From JABCPO02 sp963542845 (GTDB lineage: Bacteria > Bacillota > Clostridia > TANB77 > CAG-508): a stretch of 64,000 nucleotides of DNA. The notes beneath the pieces are model-generated. The model worked only from the letters and a program-made list of their open reading frames with translations, searched no databases and had not been told where the DNA came from. The position numbers were made by a program, and so were the translations under genes. This document shows, in pieces, positions 37,546 through 47,680 of this stretch. The DNA lies in assembly GCA_963542845.1 (NCBI GenBank), contig CAUTZA010000004.1, positions 1 to 64,000 on the forward strand, read 5' to 3'. The first letter of the stretch is position 1; each line of letters starts with the position of its first letter.

Positions 37546-40037
37546 TTACTTTTCTTCTATTATTAGTTCTGATTTTAATATATTAAAATTGTTTTCCAAA
37601 GATGTTTGCTTATCATTTAGTTTTAAGTTTTCTATAGTAACTGTAGCTTTAAAGTCTTTTTCAGCTTTTGTTATACCATCTAAAATATTACTATTAACAT
37701 CTATTTCAACAATACTAAATGGAGTTTTTAAAGAAACATTATTATTTGTTTTTTCACCTCTTAACTCACTTATAATCTCCATTATTGTATTACCAATATT
37801 TAAATATATTTCCTTATTCTTATCTTCTATATTTAGATTTTCTATACTTGTTATATGTATTGAAGGTATGTTCATATCATTCATATATAGTTCATGATAT
37901 ATTTCTTCTGTTACATATGGTAAATATATTGAAAATGCTTGTATTAGTTTGAAAAGTAATGTATATACTGTTTTTTGTCCTGAATATCTTGCTCTTTCTC
38001 CAAATTCTTCAGGTCTATATAGTCTGTGTTTTACTATTTCTATATAGTCATCACAGAAATTCCAGAAGAATTTTTCTAAATGATTTAATGCTATACCTAT
38101 TTCATATTCTTCTAAATATTTTAAGTATCCTTTTTCCATTTCTTCATATTTAGCTAAAATCCATTTATCTATATATTCTAAATCATTATATTCTTTTACT
38201 TCTTCTTTAAATTTTTCCTTATTTTCATTATAGTCATGTATATGCATTTCGATAAACTTAGATACATTCCATAATTTGTTTATAAGTTTTTGTCCTCTTG
38301 CTAAAGTTTCCTCAGAGAATATTATATCATTACCAAGTCTACCTGTTCCTGCCCAATATCTTATACTATCTGCAGAATGTGTTTTTACAAGCTCTCTTGG
38401 TTCTACCTTACTATTTCCCTTACTCTTACTTATTTTTTCTCCCTTGCTTGCCATAACAAATCCGGCTTACAACTAAGTCTTTCCAAGGAATTTCATTAAA
38501 GTGATAATATGATTTAACAATTGTATAGAAATCCCATGTTCTTATAATATCTGAACCATTTGTTCTTATACTCATTGGTCTTAAAGCTTTTTCTAATGAT
38601 TCTTCTCCCATATAGTTCATGTTTATAAGTGGGGTGATTGAAGATGTTGCCCATGTATCCATAACATCAACTTCTGGTACTATTTCTGTACATCCTTCTG
38701 GTATCATGCTTTCATGTGGCATATCTACAAGTGAATTTACTGGTAAATCTTCTTTTCTTGCAAATATTGGCTGACCTGTTTTCTTGTCATACCATACTGG
38801 GAATGGAACGCCAAAATATCTTTGTCTTGATATACACCAGTCCCACATAATGTTTTCTACCCATTCAATATATCTTGATTTCATATGTTTTGGATACCAG
38901 TTAATTTTTTCTCCCATTTCTAGGAACTTATCTTTGTTTGAAGTTGTGTCTATAAACCATTGTTTCATAACAGAATATTCAACTTCTTTTCCACATCTTT
39001 CATGTACTTGTACTTCATGTTCTAATTCTTCTATTTTTTCTACAACACCTAATTCTTGAAGATCTTCTATTATTGCTTTTCTTGCTTTTGCATAATACAT
39101 TCCTCCATATGTAGGAACACTATCAACAATTTTACCATCTTTTGTTAATATATTTTTAAGTGGCAGATTATATTTTCTCCACCATTCAATATCTGTTTGA
39201 TCCCCAAAAGTACAGCACATAACAACACCTGTACCTTTTTCCATATCTACTTTTTCATCTGCTAAAATTGGAACTATTACATTAATTCCAGGTATAACAG
39301 CATTTTTACCTATAAGATGTTGTCTTTTCTTATCTTCTGGATTTACAAATACTGCAACAATTGCTGGAAGTAGCTCTGGTCTTGTTGTTGCAATTGTAAA
39401 TACTTCTCCATCTTCTGTTTTAAAATTAATATAGTTAAATGTTGTTGTTTTTCTTTTTGTTTCAAGTTCTGCTTGTGCTATTGCTGTTAAACATTCTGTA
39501 CACCAAAGTGATGGTGCTTCTTTGTGATATACATGTCCTTTTTCTACTAAATCTAAAAATGATAATTGGCTTATTCTTATTGTATTTGGACTTACTGTCT
39601 TATACTTGTTTTCCCATGAACTACTTACTCCCATTGTTTGGAATAATTTTTCAAATTCTTCTTCATATTTATTTGTTGTATCATAACACATTTTAGAAAA
39701 TTCTTCTCTTCCTATTTCATGTGCTTTTTTACCTATTTCCTTTTCTACTAATCTTTCACTTGGAAGCCCATTATCATCAAATCCAAATGGATAAAACACA
39801 TTATATCCTTTTAACCTTTTGTATCTTGCTATCATTTCTGTTTGTGAATATGAGAAAATATGTCCTATATGTATATTTCCGGCTTACTGTTGGTGGTGGT
39901 GTGTCTACTGAATATACAGGTCTTGTATCTTTCCCATCTATAACCTTTTTCTTATCAAAATCATATATTTTATTTTCTTTCCAATATTGTTTCCAAAATT
40001 CTTGTTTTTCTAACGGCTTATATTTCTTATCTAACAT
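37546..40037 (-). CDS. valS: Valyl-tRNA synthetase, two CGGA sites
   Basis: 829 residues. First site 39878-39881 (complement): DTPPPTVSGNIHIGHIFSYS, the PPPNVTGxLHIGH motif whose Gly comes from AGC CGGA. Editing domain ATTRPELLPA; second site 38461-38464: DLVVSGFVMASKGEKISKSK, directly before the KMSKS loop. Both glycines are conserved. No C-terminal coiled coil longer than usual. Starts inside the cmk end (11-base overlap). Confidence 0.97.
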
Positions 40038-40734
40038 TATCTTTTCTTATCCTTTCTATTTCTCCTAAGATTTCAGTTATAACATCATCTATTTTCTTAT
40101 CTGTTGTATCAATATATTTTTGATTTTCCGTTCTTTTTAATGCTCCAACTGTTTTATTCTTATCTGTTTCATCTCTTTTTTCTATACTTTTAATCATTTC
40201 TTCTAAGTTTAAATTTTCGTTAATTCCTCTATTTTTCAACTCTTCTAAGCGTCTTTTTGCCCTTATTTTAGTATCTGCATCTAAATATATTTTTAAGTCT
40301 GCATCTGGAAATACTACAGTACAAATATCTCTTCCTTCTAATAGTACATCTTCTCCATTTTTTACATATTCATTTGCAATCTTTCTTTGAAGATCTACCA
40401 TATATTCTCTTACCTTAACTATTTTTGATATATCTGATGCTACCTTTGCAATATCGACTCGGTGTATCTCCTCTGTTATATCTTTTCCATCCAATATTAT
40501 ACTTGTTAATATCTTACCATTAACACTATTTTTTACATATTCTATTTTTGTATCTTCTAATATTTTTAAGATATCTTCTTTCCCTTCTTTTTCTATCCTA
40601 TTTTGCAAACACTTATATGCCAAGGCTCTATACATTGCTCCAGTATTTATATATTTAATATTATATTTTTCTTCAAATATTTTTGCTATTGTTGTTTTCC
40701 CTGTTCCTGCAGGTCCATCAATTCCAATAATCAT
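40027..40734 (-). CDS. cmk: Cytidylate kinase
   Basis: 235 residues: P-loop GIDGPAGTGKTTIAK, NTGAMYRALAYKC, LEGRDICTVVFPDADLKIYL and the LID RAKRRLEELK. Phosphorylates CMP/dCMP. Usual GTGKT glycine is written with a plain GGA here, and there is no CGGN site. Co-transcribed with valS. Confidence 0.95.
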   Translation of the reverse strand: MIIGIDGPAGTGKTTIAKIFEEKYNIKYINTGAMYRALAYKCLQNRIEKEGKEDILKILEDTKIEYVKNSVNGKILTSIILDGKDITEEIHRVDIAKVASDISKIVKVREYMVDLQRKIANEYVKNGEDVLLEGRDICTVVFPDADLKIYLDADTKIRAKRRLEELKNRGINENLNLEEMIKSIEKRDETDKNKTVGALKRTENQKYIDTTDKKIDDVITEILGEIERIRKDNVR

Positions 40735-40745
40735 GTTATTTCCTC

Positions 40746-41757
40746 TTATTGTTTTTTATTCTTTTCCAGATTTTTCATATTATTTACCGCTTTTTCATAT
40801 CTTAAAGCTTTTTCTTGTAATTTTTCTTCATCTACTTCTATCTTCACAATCTTTACATTTACCATAGATATATTAACAGAAGTCATATATTCTAATTCTT
40901 TTTTAGATTGTTTTTTCATTTCTTCTGCCATTTCTTCTATATTATATCCATATGCAATTTCCATATTCATAGATATTTCTACATCATTACTGTTTTGCGC
41001 TTTATCTATCCTTATAGTTGATATTTCTGTAATACCTTGTATTCTATCACATACAAGTCTTATAATATCTTTAAAAACCTTATCTTTTATTGTATATTTC
41101 CCAAAATAACTAAATGCCGGCCTTATAACAGATCTTTCTACTCCTGCATTTTCCTTCTTATTTTTCTTTTTATCTTTTTTCTTACCTCTTTTAAGAATTT
41201 GAAATGGATCTAAAAGTATCCCTGAAAAGTCTTTTTTTATCTCAAATGTTGGTACAGGAACAATATGTTTTCCTTCTGTCCTTCTTATTCTAACTGCTTC
41301 TTCCATTTCTTCCTTAGTTGAAACCTCTTGTATATATATTGTTTTTTCTATTTTAGGAAGCTTTAAATTTTCCTGTATTCTTTTTACCATTTCATCAGAT
41401 GTACCAAGTATTAGTATTGATTTTATTCTTTCTTTTTTTATACTATTTCTAATTCTTTCTTGTTCTTTTTCTGTAGAAAAAAGGGCTGCTTTTACAGTTT
41501 GTACCTTTGTTTTTGCTGTTTTTGCAGATATTCCTTCTATAACTCTACTTCCTTTTATTAAAAGTCCATCATCTATTATAGTTTCTATATTATTATCATA
41601 TGCAATTTTTTGTGCTCTATAGCTTTTTCCTGTTCCGAGATGGTCCTACAAATGCATATACTTTCATACTTGATATCTTGTATGGTAATATCTTATCAAG
41701 TGTTATTCCTTTACTTAGCTTTTCTATTATTCCTAATTGTTTTTTTTCTTTTTCCAC
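40746..41757 (-). CDS. P-loop NTPase fused to an Asp23/Gls24 domain, one CGGA site, GTG start
   Basis: 336 residues. The start GTG at 41757 is chosen because GGAG lies six bases upstream; an internal ATG at 41667 has none. N-terminal P-loop VYAFVGPSGTGKSYRAQ, in which Gly before TGKS is CGGA 41634-41637 (complement), required for nucleotide binding. A basic linker KRGKKKDKKKNKKENAG follows, then an Asp23/DUF322 domain (FSYFGKYTIKDKVFKDIIRL, MNMEIAYGYNIEEMAEEMKK) and a coiled C-terminus. Asp23 proteins act in envelope stress; an ATPase fused to one suggests active assembly, but its role is not known to me. Confidence 0.8.
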
Positions 41758-41823
41758 GTAAAACTCCAGTAATATATTCCTTAATATCTAATATTTTAAC
41801 ATAAAACGTATAATAATAAAAGA

Positions 41824-41876
41824 AAAAAGTATTAACTATATATTTAAAATAAAATTTAAAATACAATTAATACTTA
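41824..41876 (-). terminator. Terminator of the rpsF-ssb-rpsR operon
   Basis: Minus-strand AAGTATTAATTG pairs with TAGTTAATACTT over a 30-base AT-rich loop and is followed by T6. Confidence 0.6.
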
Positions 41877-41893
41877 TCTTTTAACTATTTAAG

Positions 41894-42166
41894 TTAGTCC
41901 ATTGTGTATGGTAATACACCTATTTGTCTTGCTCTTTTAACTGCTTTAGTTATTTGTCTTTGAGCTTTAGCACATGCACCTGTTACTCTTCTTGGTAATA
42001 TTTTACCTTTTTCTGTTATAAATCTTTGTAATTGTTCTGCATTTTTGTAGTCAAGTACTAGGTCTTTATCTTTGCTAAATGGACAAACTTTTTTCTTAGT
42101 TCTCTTAAATTTAGAGTTTTTATCGTCTTCTTGGTTTACTCTATTATTTGTTCTTCTTTCTGCCAC
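41894..42166 (-). CDS. rpsR: 30S ribosomal protein S18
   Basis: 90 residues, KKKVCPFSKDKDLVLDYKN then GKILPRRVTGACAKAQRQIT and KRARQIGVLPYT. The family signature GxRRVTG is here ILPRRVTG. Third gene of the rpsF-ssb-rpsR operon. No CGGN site. Confidence 0.98.
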   Translation of the reverse strand: MAERRTNNRVNQEDDKNSKFKRTKKKVCPFSKDKDLVLDYKNAEQLQRFITEKGKILPRRVTGACAKAQRQITKAVKRARQIGVLPYTMD

Positions 42167-42195
42167 TTTTAACCCCTTTCTATATATAAAGCTAC

Positions 42196-42655
42196 TTAAA
42201 ATTCTATATCATCTTCTGTTTCAATTTTAAATTCATCTTCATTAAAGTCATTAAAATCTACTGTTTCTTCTGATGAAAAATGTTGTGCTGGAGTTTGACT
42301 CATGCTTACTGCACCACCTGCATTTGAACTATTTCCAGTTCCTCCTGCAAAATATACTTCTTCTCCTATTACTTCTGTAACATACACTTTTTTACCATCT
42401 TTATCATCATAATTTCTTGTTTGTATTCTTCCGAACAACTGCAACTTGTGCACCTTTCTTAAAATACATACTTACAAATTCTGCTGTCTTATTCCATGTT
42501 ATAATGTTTATAAAATCTGCTTGTTGCATGTTTTGGTCTTTACTTGCAAATCTCCTGTTTACAGCAAGTGTAAATGTTGTATATACAACATTGTTTGGTG
42601 TATATCTAACTTCTGGATCTTTTGTAAGTCTTCCCATTAAAATAGCTTTATTCAT
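42196..42655 (-). CDS. ssb: Single-stranded DNA-binding protein, one CGGA site
   Basis: 152 residues. OB fold: MNKAILMGRLTKDPEVRYTP, NIITWNKTAEFVSMYFKKGA, then QVAVVGRIQTRNYDDKDGK, where Gly is CGGA 42430-42433 (complement), conserved as V.GriqtRsY. Acidic C-terminus EDDIEF, matching the DDDIPF tail that binds partner proteins. Triplet reading would end the protein after 82 residues without this tail. Confidence 0.97.
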
Positions 42656-42679
42656 ATTTCCTTCTTTCTTTAGATACTA

Positions 42680-43060
42680 TTAGTTTTCTTCTTTTTTTGT
42701 TTCTTCTTGAGTATCTATATTTTTAGTTTCTTTTTTAGCTTTTTTGTTTTCTTTAACTTTGTTAACTCTTTTAATTTCATCTTTAACTACCATGTATCTT
42801 ATAACATTATCATCTATTCTACATATTCTTTCGAATTCTGTTATAATAGTAGGTTCAGATTCAAATTTAAATATTTGCCAATATGCTGCATTATGTCCTT
42901 TTACTTCAAAAGCTATTTTTTCTGTTTTTTCTAGCTTTTCTTGTGAAACAACTTTTGCACCATTATCTTCTAAAACTTTAACTAGTTTATTTGAAACTTC
43001 TAAAGCTTTTTCTGGTTCTAAAGTTGGCTTTATTAAAACTATCCCTTCGTATTTTCTCAT
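42680..43060 (-). CDS. rpsF: 30S ribosomal protein S6
   Basis: 126 residues: MRKYEGIVLIKPTLEPEKAL, AKVVSQEKLEKTEKIAFEVK, and a charged C-terminal tail of about 25 residues. AGGAGG before the start. First gene of the operon; its 5' leader (43061-43137) contains a stem-loop with AAGGCAAGTAATTGC and CCTTGCTT, possibly autoregulatory. Confidence 0.95.
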   Translation of the reverse strand: MRKYEGIVLIKPTLEPEKALEVSNKLVKVLEDNGAKVVSQEKLEKTEKIAFEVKGHNAAYWQIFKFESEPTIITEFERICRIDDNVIRYMVVKDEIKRVNKVKENKKAKKETKNIDTQEETKKEEN

Positions 43061-43137
43061 TTTTTTACCTCCTTATGGATTAATAGCCTATACCATACAT
43101 ATTTAGTATAAGCAAGGAGCAATTACTTGCCTTAGTA

Positions 43138-43166
43138 ATAGTATCATATATATGGGCTTATGTCAA
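43138..43166 (-). promoter_or_regulatory. Promoter of rpsF-ssb-rpsR
   Basis: Minus-strand TTGACA (43161-43166) and TACTAT (43138-43143), spacer 17. Confidence 0.8.
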
Positions 43167-43232
43167 TTTTTTAATATTAAATTCATCCTCTTCTATATAG
43201 TACTCCAATCTCTTTATTGGTTTACATAAATA

Positions 43233-43261
43233 TTGAATCTATATCCTAAAAATGGTATAAT
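43233..43261 (+). promoter_or_regulatory. Promoter of the ABC exporter
   Basis: TTGAAT (43233-43238) and TATAAT (43256-43261), spacer 17, with AGGAGG before the ATG at 43322. Confidence 0.75.
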
Positions 43262-43321
43262 ATATCTGTACAACAATGTATTACTAAAAATTATAATTAT
43301 AAATTTTAGGAGGAAAAATAA

Positions 43322-45067
43322 ATGAGAAAAAGTAAAAAGGAAAAAGTTAAGAGAGAAAAAATCTTTCTAAGAAGTTTAAGATTTTTTAAAGGAATTTTTA
43401 AGAATTCTATTATATTAGGAATCTTATATATAATTCTTGGTTCTATAGGAATTATTAGTCCAATTATTCAAGGGAACCTTGTAACAAATATAACTCTTGG
43501 AAAAAATAGTCTAGTTTTAAAATTTGCTATTATCTTCTTTATAATGGTAATTTTAGAAAACATTATCGCACATAGTGCTTTAATGTTATGGCTTAAAAAG
43601 ATTAGACCAAAAATTTTAAATAATATACGAAAAGATATTATTGATATATTTACTAGCCTTAGGTTATCAAATTTCAAAAAATTTGATGCTGGAATTTTCC
43701 TTGAAAGAATTCAATCAGAGCCTCGTATTATATCTGGGGTAATCAACACAAGTCAGAAACATTTAGTACAATGTTTAGCTAAATTAGGAGCTTTAGTTTA
43801 CGTCTTTTACATACATTGGATTCTTGGACTCCTGTACCTATCCGGTATAGTAATTGTTACTATAATAGATAGTAGCATTCAAGAGGTCTCAAAGATAAAG
43901 AACAAAATTAGTAAAATTGCTAATGAACGTCTTTCTTCATTACTGATTGAGACTATAAAAGGTGTAGCAGATATAAAATTACTATCAATTGATATCTATC
44001 CTAAAGTCATGAAAAAATTTAACCATAGTGATAGCCTTTCAATCGATAGAGACTCCTATGATAGTCGTACTTATAGATTAAAAAACATGATATTGTTTAT
44101 GGTTTCTATTCTAGTACTTATTACTGGAATTCATTTAATAGGGCCATCACTAACAGGTCCTAATCTTATTATTTGTTTTCTATATTCAAATAGAATCCTA
44201 TCATTAATGGAAAATTTTTCTAGTTTGAGAAGTTCATTAAAAGAATATGAACTTGCAGTTGAAAGGATCATAGAATTTGAAAACGATAATATTTATCCCA
44301 AAGATATTTTTGGTAAAAATCACCTTTCCCATATAAAAGGTGATATTAAATTTGATAATATTACCTTTAGTTATGATTCAGATGAAAACAAGATATTGAA
44401 TAAGTTTAGCTTAAATATTAAGCCTAAAACAACAGTTGCCTTAGTAGGAGCTAGTGGCTCTGGAAAATCTACCATTTTAAATCTCCTAACTAAAAGTCAT
44501 CTACCTGAAAGTGGTGTAATAACTCTTGATGATGTACCTATTTCAGATTTAGATGCGTCTACATTTAAAAAGGCAATTTCTATAGTGTCACAATCGCCAT
44601 ATATCTTTAATATGAGTATTAAGGAAAACTTATTACTAGTGAATCCTGATGCTAATTCAGATGAAATTGATAAAGTCTGTAAACAAGCATGCTTGTATGA
44701 TTATATCAACACTTTACCTGATAAATATGATACCGTCATAGGTGAAGGAGGAGTAAATTTGTCAGGAGGACAAAAACAACGCCTTGCAATAGCAAGAGCC
44801 TTGCTTAAAAATTCTCCTATCCTATTGTTTGATGAGGCAACATCAGCACTTGATAATACTACTCAATCTGAAATTAAAGAAACACTGAATAGATTAAAAA
44901 ATGAGTATACTATAATTATTGTTGCTCATAGATTATCTACAATACAGGATTGTGATACAATCCATGTTATTGAAGGTGGAACTATTACTTCAAGTGGAAC
45001 ACATAAAGAACTTTCAGAAAGTTCAGAAACATATAGAAAATTATATGCTTCTGAAGAAATTAACTAA
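43322..45067 (+). CDS. ABC exporter (fused membrane and ATPase domains)
   Basis: 581 residues. Six transmembrane helices in the first 310 residues, then Walker A LVGASGSGKST, Q-loop, signature NLSGGQKQRLAIARAL, Walker B PILLFDEATSALD and H-loop VAHRLS. Group of lipid/peptide/multidrug exporters; substrate not predictable. Plus strand with own promoter and terminator and no partner. It has many glycines but no CGGN site, which may mean recent acquisition or strong selection. Confidence 0.95.
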   Translation: MRKSKKEKVKREKIFLRSLRFFKGIFKNSIILGILYIILGSIGIISPIIQGNLVTNITLGKNSLVLKFAIIFFIMVILENIIAHSALMLWLKKIRPKILNNIRKDIIDIFTSLRLSNFKKFDAGIFLERIQSEPRIISGVINTSQKHLVQCLAKLGALVYVFYIHWILGLLYLSGIVIVTIIDSSIQEVSKIKNKISKIANERLSSLLIETIKGVADIKLLSIDIYPKVMKKFNHSDSLSIDRDSYDSRTYRLKNMILFMVSILVLITGIHLIGPSLTGPNLIICFLYSNRILSLMENFSSLRSSLKEYELAVERIIEFENDNIYPKDIFGKNHLSHIKGDIKFDNITFSYDSDENKILNKFSLNIKPKTTVALVGASGSGKSTILNLLTKSHLPESGVITLDDVPISDLDASTFKKAISIVSQSPYIFNMSIKENLLLVNPDANSDEIDKVCKQACLYDYINTLPDKYDTVIGEGGVNLSGGQKQRLAIARALLKNSPILLFDEATSALDNTTQSEIKETLNRLKNEYTIIIVAHRLSTIQDCDTIHVIEGGTITSSGTHKELSESSETYRKLYASEEIN

Positions 45068-45089
45068 CTAACTTTTTCAAATCATTATT

Positions 45090-45119
45090 AAAGGGAGTGC
45101 AAAATATCACTCCCTTTTT
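45090..45119 (+). terminator. Terminator of the ABC exporter gene
   Basis: AAGGGAGTGCAAAATATCAC then TCCCTTTTT: stem of about 8 pairs with T5. Confidence 0.85.
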
Positions 45120-45189
45120 CTTAATATAATTTTAATATTAATCATTTTACTTTATTCTATTAAAAACTTCTAAATTGCTAATAATACCA

Positions 45190-45801
45190 TTAGTCTTTAA
45201 ACGCTCTTACAAGTGACATTGTTACAGGGAAAATTATAAAAAATATTATTGTAAGATTTGGTAAAAAGTATTCTAATAATATAGAAACTGAAAATATAAT
45301 TAATGGTAAAATTTGTGTAATTAATTTTCTATCTTCTGTTAATAATTTTTCTTCTCTTTCTGTCTTATTTTTCTTATTCTTAAGAACGCTTATTATAAGT
45401 TGTATTGATATAAAATCTGTTATTAGGTATATTACCGAATACCCTATTGCTGGTATAAAATCATTGGGATGTTTTATAAGCAATTTCATAAATAATGGTA
45501 TTAATGATAATGAAAATAGATATAATAAGTTTTTCCATATAAAACTTTTATGTACTTTTTCTGTTTGTTCTAGTAAAAAGTGATGTCTATTCCATTGTGT
45601 ACCTATAACAACAAAACTTGCAAAATATATAATTATTGATTTTGCAAATTCTATAATCTCTGTCATTTTTATCTCTGATGGTATAGGTATTTCTAATACC
45701 ATTAGTGTTATAATTATTGCTATAAGTCCATCTGAAAACCCTGCTATTCTTGATATTGGTATATTTTCTTTTATATCAAAATGTTTTTCTATCTGTTTCA
45801 T
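45190..45801 (-). CDS. TMEM175-like (DUF1211) potassium channel protein
   Basis: 203 residues, six predicted transmembrane helices. The diagnostic RIAGFSDGLIAIIITLMVLE (RxxxFSDGvfAIaiTLLvLe) of TMEM175/DUF1211 lies at residues 18-37. Bacterial members are potassium-selective channels. Monocistronic, no CGGN site. Confidence 0.85.
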   Translation of the reverse strand: MKQIEKHFDIKENIPISRIAGFSDGLIAIIITLMVLEIPIPSEIKMTEIIEFAKSIIIYFASFVVIGTQWNRHHFLLEQTEKVHKSFIWKNLLYLFSLSLIPLFMKLLIKHPNDFIPAIGYSVIYLITDFISIQLIISVLKNKKNKTEREEKLLTEDRKLITQILPLIIFSVSILLEYFLPNLTIIFFIIFPVTMSLVRAFKD

Positions 45802-45860
45802 TTAACTTCCTTTCAACTATATTTTACACTATTTTTCTTATATATATCAATTAATATTTT

Positions 45861-46259
45861 TTAAATTTCATAATTCCAAATATTTAATTGTCCTTTTGCT
45901 TCTACAGGCTTTTCTAAAGGAACTACATCTTCTAAAATCCACGCATATCTTCCAATATTAAAATCTCCACATAAATATTCTTGCTTATTTTTAGATATTT
46001 CTTCCTTAAAATTTTCATCAATATATACACAATCTACAAGCTTACACCTACAAATTATTTTACCATATCCCATCTCTACATTTGGTATTAACTCTGCTAA
46101 CTCTCTTATATGTTCATCTTTTACATCTATTTTCTTTTTACTTGCATGAATATATAATTCACCCCTATAACTTGTTTTCCAAGTTCTTGTTTCTATATAT
46201 TTCTTCTTTTCTTTTATTAATGTTGCCCATGGTTCAATTATACTTAAAACTTTTATCAT
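45861..46259 (-). CDS. ASCH-domain protein
   Basis: 132 residues. MIKVLSIIEPWATLIKEKKK followed by YIETRTWKTSYRGELYIHAS: the ASCH pattern (PWA, ExR, yRG, IHAS). ASCH domains bind RNA or modified bases. Overlap-free neighbour of ogt. No CGGN site. Confidence 0.8.
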   Translation of the reverse strand: MIKVLSIIEPWATLIKEKKKYIETRTWKTSYRGELYIHASKKKIDVKDEHIRELAELIPNVEMGYGKIICRCKLVDCVYIDENFKEEISKNKQEYLCGDFNIGRYAWILEDVVPLEKPVEAKGQLNIWNYEI

Positions 46260-46268
46260 ACTATATTA

Positions 46269-46755
46269 TTATTTCCCTTTATTATTTTTTTCAAGTTCAA
46301 TTAATTTTTCCTTTATTTTAATTCCTCCTGCATAACCTGTAATATCTCCACTTTTTCCTATAACTCTATGACATGGAATTATTATCATAAGATTATTCTT
46401 ATTGTTTGCATTTCCGAACTGCTCTATATGCTTTAGGCTTTCCTATCTTTTCTGCAATTTCCTTATAACTTTTTGTTTCTCCATATGGTATTTTTAAAAG
46501 TTCTTTCCAAACCTTTTCTTGAAATTCTGTTCCTTTCACCATATAACAAATATCAAAAGATTTTCTTTTTCCTTCTAGATATTCTTGTATTTGCATATAT
46601 ACATCATCTGTAATTTTATTCCTATTATCTATATGTTTATTTATTTCAATCTTATCTTCATCACTAATAATTTTAATACTTGTTACATATTTTCCAATAT
46701 ATCCTATAGCTATATTTCCAATTTTTGTAACATATATTCCAAACTTTTCTTTCAT
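46269..46755 (-). CDS. ogt: Methylated-DNA-protein cysteine methyltransferase, one CGGA site
   Basis: 161 residues. AYRAVGNANNKNNLMIIIPC then HRVIGKSGDITGYAGG: Gly in AVGNA is CGGA 46413-46416 (complement), conserved; the acceptor Cys in PCHRV lies only in the shifted frame. So triplet reading yields an inactive 118-residue protein. Repairs O6-alkylguanine. Confidence 0.95.
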
Positions 46756-46783
46756 AACTATTTATCCTATTTATCATTTAATA

Positions 46784-47653
46784 TTATACTTCTTCATCTA
46801 TTTCTCTTCCAATTATAATATGATCCATATCCATAACATGTCCTATCATATTATTTTCTATTACAGGAATATTCCTAGTTATTCTTTTTAATATTGCATC
46901 TCTAAAAGGCTTTTGTTTTTCTGTTCTTTCACATCCATAATTACCAATTATTATACCTGATATTTCTTCAAAAACATTGTGTTTTTCTAATATATCTAAT
47001 GCTTTTTCTACATTTTTCATATCTGTTTCAATATCTAAATCTTCTAATAATAATATCCTATTTTTAAGGGTTTTAAAATGTGTTATTATCCTTGAAAATA
47101 TTGTTAAATTTCCTCCAATAATATTTCCTTTTAACCTTCCTTTCCTTATAGTATTATAATTAATAATTATTTTTTTACTCTCATTATTTAAATCACTTTC
47201 TAGTACTTTTTTAAGTTTTAATATATCCTCATCTTTTTCATATTCCTTAAAATTCATATAATGTATACTTTTATTTTTATTATATATATACATAAAATTT
47301 AATATTATAGTATTATCACTAAATCCTATAACTATCTTATCTTTTAATTTTTCCATCTTAACATGTTGTATATTCTCTGTTTCTGAATCTCCACCTTTAG
47401 AACAAAATACTATATCAATATCTTTTTCATTCTTTTCTATTTGTTCTAAATCATATGAAATATTTTCCTTAGAATTATCACAAAGACTTTTTCCTAAAAC
47501 AACATTAAATCCATATTTTTCAAATCTTTCTTTTGCATTTAAAACTTCTTCTATCTTTTCTTCATCTACATTATCTGAAAAAGATACAACATATATATTG
47601 TATCTTTTATCATTCTTTTTATTATTATTGTTATTAATTTTATTGTTTTTCAT
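46784..47653 (-). CDS. S66-family LD-carboxypeptidase-like protein (divergent)
   Basis: 289 residues. VFCSKGGDSE, KIVIGFSDNTIILNFMY (nucleophile Ser in GFSD), KGNIIGGNLTIFSR, LLLEDLDIE (Glu) and NMIGHVMD (His) follow LdcA/MccF order. An Asn/Lys-rich start of about 15 residues precedes it. The usual ARGGYG box is changed to CSKGGD, so activity or substrate may differ. Cell-wall peptide recycling or microcin self-immunity are the options. No CGGN site. Confidence 0.75.
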   Translation of the reverse strand: MKNNKINNNNNKKNDKRYNIYVVSFSDNVDEEKIEEVLNAKERFEKYGFNVVLGKSLCDNSKENISYDLEQIEKNEKDIDIVFCSKGGDSETENIQHVKMEKLKDKIVIGFSDNTIILNFMYIYNKNKSIHYMNFKEYEKDEDILKLKKVLESDLNNESKKIIINYNTIRKGRLKGNIIGGNLTIFSRIITHFKTLKNRILLLEDLDIETDMKNVEKALDILEKHNVFEEISGIIIGNYGCERTEKQKPFRDAILKRITRNIPVIENNMIGHVMDMDHIIIGREIDEEV

Positions 47654-47680
47654 AATTTCTTATTCCTACTTATTTTTTAC

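Noticed and set aside
43061..43137. A known S6:S18 leader motif before rpsF
   Set aside because: A stem-loop is present, but I could not find the characteristic bulge sequence, so I only mention it as a possible regulatory leader.
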